This document shows positions 58,676 through 64,000 of a stretch of DNA of 64,000 bases, one piece after another. The notes under the pieces were generated by a model. It did no database searches and was not told the DNA's origin. It worked only from the letters and a program-made list of their open reading frames with translations. The translations under genes and the position numbers were made by a program. The stretch lies in the NCBI GenBank assembly GCA_027186245.1, contig CP114481.1, positions 1,906,501 through 1,970,500 of the forward strand, read 5' to 3'. The stretch comes from Coriaria nepalensis. Its lineage: Eukaryota > Streptophyta > Magnoliopsida > Cucurbitales > Coriariaceae. Each line of letters begins with the position of its first letter. Position 1 is the first letter of the stretch.

Positions 58676-61600
58676 CTGCCAGGAGTGCTTCATATTCAGC
58701 CTCATTATTCGAAGCTTTGAAGCAAAACCTGAGCGCGTACTCAACTTTCCTTCCCTTCGGAGAAATGAGAATCAACCCAACTCCACAACCTTCTTTATTT
58801 ACCGCCCCGTCTACATGCAACATCCAGTAGGGTGGGCGAAGCTCTTTCTCAGTGTTAGCACCGTTCCCCCCCTTTTTCTCGATGTTTGCTAGACTTTCAT
58901 TGGAGAATTTTGAGATAAAGTCGGCTAAGGCCTGAGCTTTGATCAAGGCTCGGGACTTATAGGATATGTCAAATTCTCCTAACTCGACAGACCACTTCAG
59001 CAGCTTTCCTAAGGTGTCGGGGTTTTGAAGGAATCTGTTTAAGTGGAAGATCGGTCACCACTATGATGGGATGAGCCTGAAAATATGGCCTCAGCTTCCT
59101 CGCCGCCATCACTAACTCAAAGGCAGCCTTGTCAGCGTGAGGATACCTCCCCTCCCCCTCACTCATTACTTTACTCATGTAATACACGAGTATTTGCTTC
59201 CCCTCTTCTTCCTTTACCAATATTGTACTCACCGCCACTCCACTTACTGCTATATAAAGGCTAAATTCTTTTCCCACCTTCGGTTTATTTCATTTGGGAA
59301 TAGCTGCTAGATACTTCTTCAGATCTTCGAAGGCCCTATCATAGTCTTCATTCCATCCTTTGGTGTTAGAGCACTTTAGCGATTTGAAGAACAACAGACA
59401 TTTATCAACTGAGCGACTCATGAAATGGCTCAACGCCGCAATTCTGCTCGTTAAGGCTTGGATTTCCTTCTTTGTCTGTGGGGCCTTAAGATTAGTGATG
59501 GTCTGTACTTTCTCTAGATTAGCCTCGATTCCTCTCTAGTGCACGATATGCCTCAGGAATTTGCCCGACCCAACTCCGAACGCACATTTCTCGGGATTCA
59601 GCTTCATCTCATATTCTCTCATTACTCTAAATGCCTCGCTCAAATGCCCCGGATGATCCCTCTTCATTACGCTTTTTACTAAAATGTCATCTACATACAC
59701 CTCAATCGTCTTCCCCAATTGCTTCCGGAACATTCTGTTTACCAGCCTCTGGAAAGTGGCCCTAGCATTTTTCAATACGAAAGGCATTACATTGTAGTAG
59801 TAAGTGCCCTTGTCTGTTATGAAAGAAATTTTCTCCTGATCCCCCGTCCATAGTTTCACCTAATGGTACCCCGAGTAGGCGTCCATGAAACTCAGCAACT
59901 TGTGCACTACTGTGGCATCTACCATCAGATCTATGCTGGGAAGTGGGTAGATGTCCTTGGGGCAGGCAATATTCAGGCTCTTGAACTCCACACATAACCC
60001 TCATTTCCCCCTCTTATGGACACTAAGACCACATTAGAGAGCCACTCCAGGTACTGGACCTCCCAGATCGCTCCCACAGCTAGTAACTTCCTCACCTCCT
60101 TGGTGGCAGCTTTATTTCTCTCTTCATTGAACTTCCTCCTTCTTTGCCTCACCGACCTTGCTCTAGCTTTAACATTGAGTTGATGCAATATGACATCTTC
60201 CTTAATGCTTGTCATCTCAGAAGTTTCCCAAGCAAACACATTTAGATTTTTCTTTAGGATCTGAAGGAGACTCCAGATCAGTCTTCATAAGCTCAGTTCC
60301 TACCCTCAGCTTTCTCCCATTGGAGAATTCAACATGTTGAAGAGCCTCGGCTGAGGAGACTCTCAATTTCCTTTCCTTATCCTCTTCCCTCTTCACTTCA
60401 CTCTCACCCTTTTTACACTCCTCCTTATCGAACGGTTACTCACTATCAACCATATGGATCCCTATATCTAGGCTGACACCTACTTCTTTCAGTGATGTCA
60501 GATAACATCTTCTTGAACTCTCCTAGTTTCCTTTCATCATGCCCACTTCTCCCTCCGTAGGGAACTTCATCACCAGATGCCTCGTCGAAATTATAGCCCC
60601 TAAGGAATTAATAGAAGGGCGTCCGAGGATGATGTTATATCTTGACATAAAGTTGACGATCATGAAGTTTACCATTATCGTAGACCTTCGAGACCCCTCG
60701 CCTAAGGTCATCGGCAGGCTTATCATCCCCTCAGGATATAAAGACTGCCCCGAGAAACCCGTCAGTGGAGTATTAATTGGATTTAATATAGCGTTGCTGA
60801 TGCACATTTTCCTCAAGGTTGATAAGGACAACACATCTACTACACTCCTCGAGTCGATCATAACTAGATGTATTAGTGTGGTCGAGACATTGGCCGAGAT
60901 GACAAGGGCATTATTGTGGGGGTAAATAACCCCCTCTTCATCTAAGTGATTAAAGGTAATGTCAAGTGATGTTTTACCCTGAGGGGTGACCGAGATGGAA
61001 AACACTTCAGCTTGCGTTAAGCTTCTCAACCACTTGCTTCATTGTCGACCTGAGTCTCCTCCCTAAGGTGCCCCTACAATCATTTGTATCTCCCCCGAAA
61101 TGTTCTGATGCCCGGGGTCATTTTCCCGATGGTCATTTTCCATGTCCTCTCTCCTGTCATCCCTTCTTACTCTATTCTGGCTTCCCCTTCTTCCTCTATT
61201 CACACACTCCCCTAAACATCCTTCTTGGATCAGCCTTTCAACCTCTCTCTTCAGATGCAAGCAATCGTCTATCTTATGATCATGATCTGCATGGTATCTA
61301 CAATAATCCCTTCGGTCTCACTAGGTCGGTGCGCACTTAAGCGGCTTGGGAACTTTGAACAAGTTCTGATTTCTATAGCGGTTGTATATCACATCAATTC
61401 CGGCTACGAGAGGCATGAAAATGTCCTTGAATAGGGGTGTCATTCTTCTCTTTTCTGAGCTTCTCCTCTCCTCCTCCTTCCTTTTCCTATCTTCCCTCAA
61501 TTCGTCCTTTCCCTTCGGTTCCTCTTTCTTTCTTTTTCCTTCCATTCCTCTATTACTATCCCCCATTTCTCCCTGACTTCTCAGCTGAGTTATGAGGATC

Positions 61601-62778
61601 TCCTCAGCTACTCCGATCCTCTTTGCCTCTAACAAGGCCTCAGCATACGAACCAAAACGTTTCTTTCCCGAGAGGCTGATGAGCTTCTTGTCTGTTGTCC
61701 CCCCCAAGAAGGCATGTAGAACCCCTATGTCTCCAGGTCGGTCTACATTCTTCGAAGCTCGATTGAACCTTTCCACATAATCTAACAGGTTTTCTCCCGG
61801 GCTCTGCCTTATAGTATAAAGACTCATGAGTGTAAGTCTAGTGTTAGCTGCCCCCTAGAAATTCGATACAAACAACTTCTTCAGCTCGTTGAATGAGTCA
61901 ATAACACCTGGCGTGAGAAACCGATACCAGTCACTAGCTGAGTCAGTTAGTGTAATATGAAAACACTAGCACATCAGCTCATCCGACATTGCATTCATTC
62001 AGGTTTTATATGAGTTCACGTGGTCTCTAGGGTCCTTTGTCCCATCGTATATCATGATCGGAGCCCTGAACTTCTTCGGTAATTGTGCATTTTGGACTCT
62101 CTCTATAAAAGGGCTCTCTAGCTCGTCTATACACAGCGTGGTGCCTTTCACTGCCGCCTCTAATTCCCTCATTCCCTTTGTTAACTCTAGGATTACCTTT
62201 GTTTGCCCCGTTGGTGGCTCAGTTGACTTCTCGAAATGCCTTGTGTCCTTCAACACTTGTGAGGGTACTAGATTCTAAGTAGTATCCGTTGAGTTACCCT
62301 GCTCTCCTCCAGCTATAGCCATCCTCAAGCGAGATGTTGCGCCTTCCTCTTTAGATTGGGGTCCTTCAGAGGGCCGCATACACCTCTTATGTGGTTCCCT
62401 TCTTTCTTCTGACCTCATTCCCGCCCTTATTTATGCGATTCTTGCTTCTATAGAATGCTTCACCACCTAGCTCATTCTTTCTACTAAGCCTCTCTCCATC
62501 CTTTCGATGGCCTGTAGTATGTCCACTCCGTTGTTAGCCACTAGAGGGGTCTGCGGAGGTGTTGGTCTTTTTCTAGCTATGCTTACCGAACGTGTTATTC
62601 TTCCTTCAGGTAAGGGAGAGAGGACTCCTCTTCCTCTACCTCGCTCCCCCCCCCCCCTTCACTCTCAACAATTTGTTCTCCTCCCACATCCTCCATCTCG
62701 TATCCTTCTTTTAGTCAGGCTCTAGATCTATTGGAACTTTGAAAATGAAGACAATCATCCCCACGGTCGACGCCAAAT
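58676..62778 (-). mobile_element. Tat-like Ty3/gypsy element 2, internal region (3' truncated)
   Basis: Minus order: PBS region (ATTTGGCGTCGACCGTGGGG next to the LTR), leader, gag (62256-61999 and 61827-61321; LPKKFRAPIMIYDGTKDPRD, GENLLDYVERFNRASKNVDR), protease (61029-60523), reverse transcriptase (60239-59536, YVDDILVKSV), Ty3 RNase H (59277-58969) and a second archaeal-type RNase H (58946-58671, MLHVDGAVNKEGCGVGLILI). The protease reads IDSRSVVDVL where the catalytic signature is normally D-S/T/N-G. Integrase and 3' LTR are absent; the copy stops at about 58676. Fewer lesions than element 1, but still broken frames. Confidence 0.88.
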
Positions 62779-63500
62779 TGTTGATGTAGATTTTCGTCCG
62801 TTATAGTGGGCTCTACAATCTACAGTATGTCCCAAGATCTGCTCCTGCACTCAACAACAAACTAAGGCCGTGGTGGTGGTCAGCCAACCCTGCTCCGACG
62901 CTCTAGTCAGTTTTCTCTAGGATTAGCTAAGATTATGGAAGATATTTTATATTCTCCTTAAGAATTTTTACCTTCCCGCTTTTTGTTTAGGCATTTGGTC
63001 TTTATACCTGATTTGCGTTAGGAGGTTCCCGACAGCTTTACACGTGTCGCCTCCCTCACTGCTCTATTCTCTGCTCTATGACGGATATCAACACCATGCA
63101 GTCTGACGTAGTAGGGATTTGCTCCTCACTCACTTGTCCTTTTGGGCAATAAGGCACCGCCCCAATCTGACATCTTCCAGAGCACCTCCACTTGTGGCAG
63201 CGCCCCCCTTATCTGACAAACCAAAGACATGGTCTCTACTTGAGTATCAGTAGCTTTCCACTTATCCACTCCAATATCTGAGCTGAGGGAGAAAACACGT
63301 AGCTCAGTTTCAGCATCTTCTTGAGGCCTTTCGCCCCATCCAAATATGAATAACCGAGCTGATGCTCCCTCAGATCTTCCATTCCCCAGTCTCAGGTATC
63401 ATCTGTCCTCAGCATCATATTCTATAATCTTGAGCTGACGACGCCCAATCTCAGTCTCTGAGATTACCTAACTGAGGCTCTCCCGAAATTAGGTATAACA
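62779..63500 (-). mobile_element. 5' LTR of gypsy element 2 (family A)
   Basis: 722 bp, minus orientation: begins TGTTATACCTAATTTCGG at 63500 and ends ATCTACATCAACA at 62779, next to the primer-binding site. It is followed on the + side directly by TRRAP-like sequence. Confidence 0.9.
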
Positions 63501-63755
63501 CATGTCATGTTGTTCATGAATGAGGTAAAGTACTCCGAGTCTCTAGCGGAGCTGTATCGTTTGCTCAATGAAGAAGATATGAGGTGTGGGTTGTGGAAGA
63601 AAATATCAATCACTGCAAAAATTAAGATTAGGTTTCGCTCGTTCAACATGGTTACTGCCAGCAGGCTCCAAGCCTATTTTATCAGGCAATGATCTAAGTT
63701 ACCAAAGGCTTTATAATCACACTATACCAAAGGTTGAGATGTGCATGTGAGAAAA
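63501..63755 (+). pseudogene. fragment of a TRRAP/Tra1-like gene
   Basis: The + strand reads HVMLFMNEVKYSESLAELYR, then LLNEEDMRCGLWKKISIT. After indels it continues LVQHGYC...SLFYQAM and, in another frame, YNHTIPKVEMCM before a TGA. This matches the FAT region of TRRAP/Tra1, the large PIKK-like scaffold of SAGA and NuA4 acetyltransferase complexes. At least two frame changes and stops make it non-functional. It begins exactly at the LTR edge, suggesting the gypsy element inserted in or recombined with this gene copy. The upstream part is not in the window. Confidence 0.75.
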
Positions 63756-64000
63756 AACTCCAAATTTTCGATTTATTCAACTATATTTTGCTCTCCATGA
63801 TAGGAAACTCTAAAACTTCGATTAATATAATAAAAAAAATACTATTTTTTTTAAATGAAGAGTGGGGTAGGAATCCCCACTTCAAAATTTTTGTGTTTTT
63901 CTTCTTTTTTAAAGATGGGTCTTTCCTTTATTTTTGAACCTTTTAACTTAGTTTGGTGGCTTTATCTATTTAGGGTCCTAGGGAAAGGCCTAACCTGCCT
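63756..64000. other. AT-rich end of window
   Basis: No gene or repeat recognised. Confidence 0.4.

Noticed and set aside
1..64000. CRISPR arrays, bacterial operons, tRNA or rRNA genes
   Set aside because: The tandem arrays lack regularly spaced unique spacers, and the gene content is plant nuclear. No tRNA cloverleaf or rRNA sequence was recognised by eye.

Overview
This is nuclear DNA from a flowering plant, probably a woody eudicot. The evidence is intron-rich genes with eudicot-like proteins (an ARF6-type auxin response factor, an ERD4/OSCA channel, a HEMERA/pTAC12 relic, a plant-type NYN/C2H2 protein), AT-rich spacers and many Ty1/copia and Ty3/gypsy retrotransposons. I cannot name the species. 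Nothing is bacterial or organellar.

Layout. 1-4.2 kb: 3' end of a Tat-like gypsy element on the + strand, with an antisense plant-mobile-domain ORF and an LTR. 5.3-6.9 kb: a long-armed foldback element split by a solo LTR. 7.4-13.45 kb: an intact 14-exon ARF6 gene on the minus strand, with the miR167 site, upstream ORFs and a very large Gln-Ala tract. 14.4-21.9 kb: three different tandem-repeat arrays, then a decayed Tat-like gypsy element (minus). 22-33.9 kb: AT-rich spacer with a solo LTR and copia remains. 33.9-37 kb: a 5'-truncated copia element (+) with its 3' LTR. 38.0-40.75 kb: a HEMERA/pTAC12 pseudogene (minus) with a frameshift, two stops and no terminal exons. 41.6 kb: an orphan ICln exon. 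42.4-43.5 kb: an intact single-exon NYN + C2H2 gene (+). 45.2 kb: an LTR/primer-binding-site relic. 47.5-51.5 kb: a decayed but end-to-end copia element (+). 52.5-56.4 kb: an intact six-exon ERD4/OSCA gene (+). 57.5-58.3 kb: a Mutator-type MITE. 58.3-63.5 kb: a copia gag scrap joined to a second copy of the same Tat-like gypsy element (minus). 63.5-63.76 kb: a broken piece of a TRRAP/Tra1 gene abutting that element's LTR.

Only three genes look functional: ARF6, NYN/C2H2 and ERD4. They are not an operon or pathway cluster; ARF6 mediates auxin-dependent transcription and ERD4 is a predicted mechanosensitive/osmosensing channel. The most distinctive features are the roughly 65-unit CAG-GCN tract in ARF6, the multiply disabled HEMERA copy, the two gene scraps (ICln, TRRAP), and the nested repeats. 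I found no convincing new enzymatic or defence system. Exon limits were set by reading frame, GT-AG sites and family knowledge recalled from memory, without alignment or transcript data.
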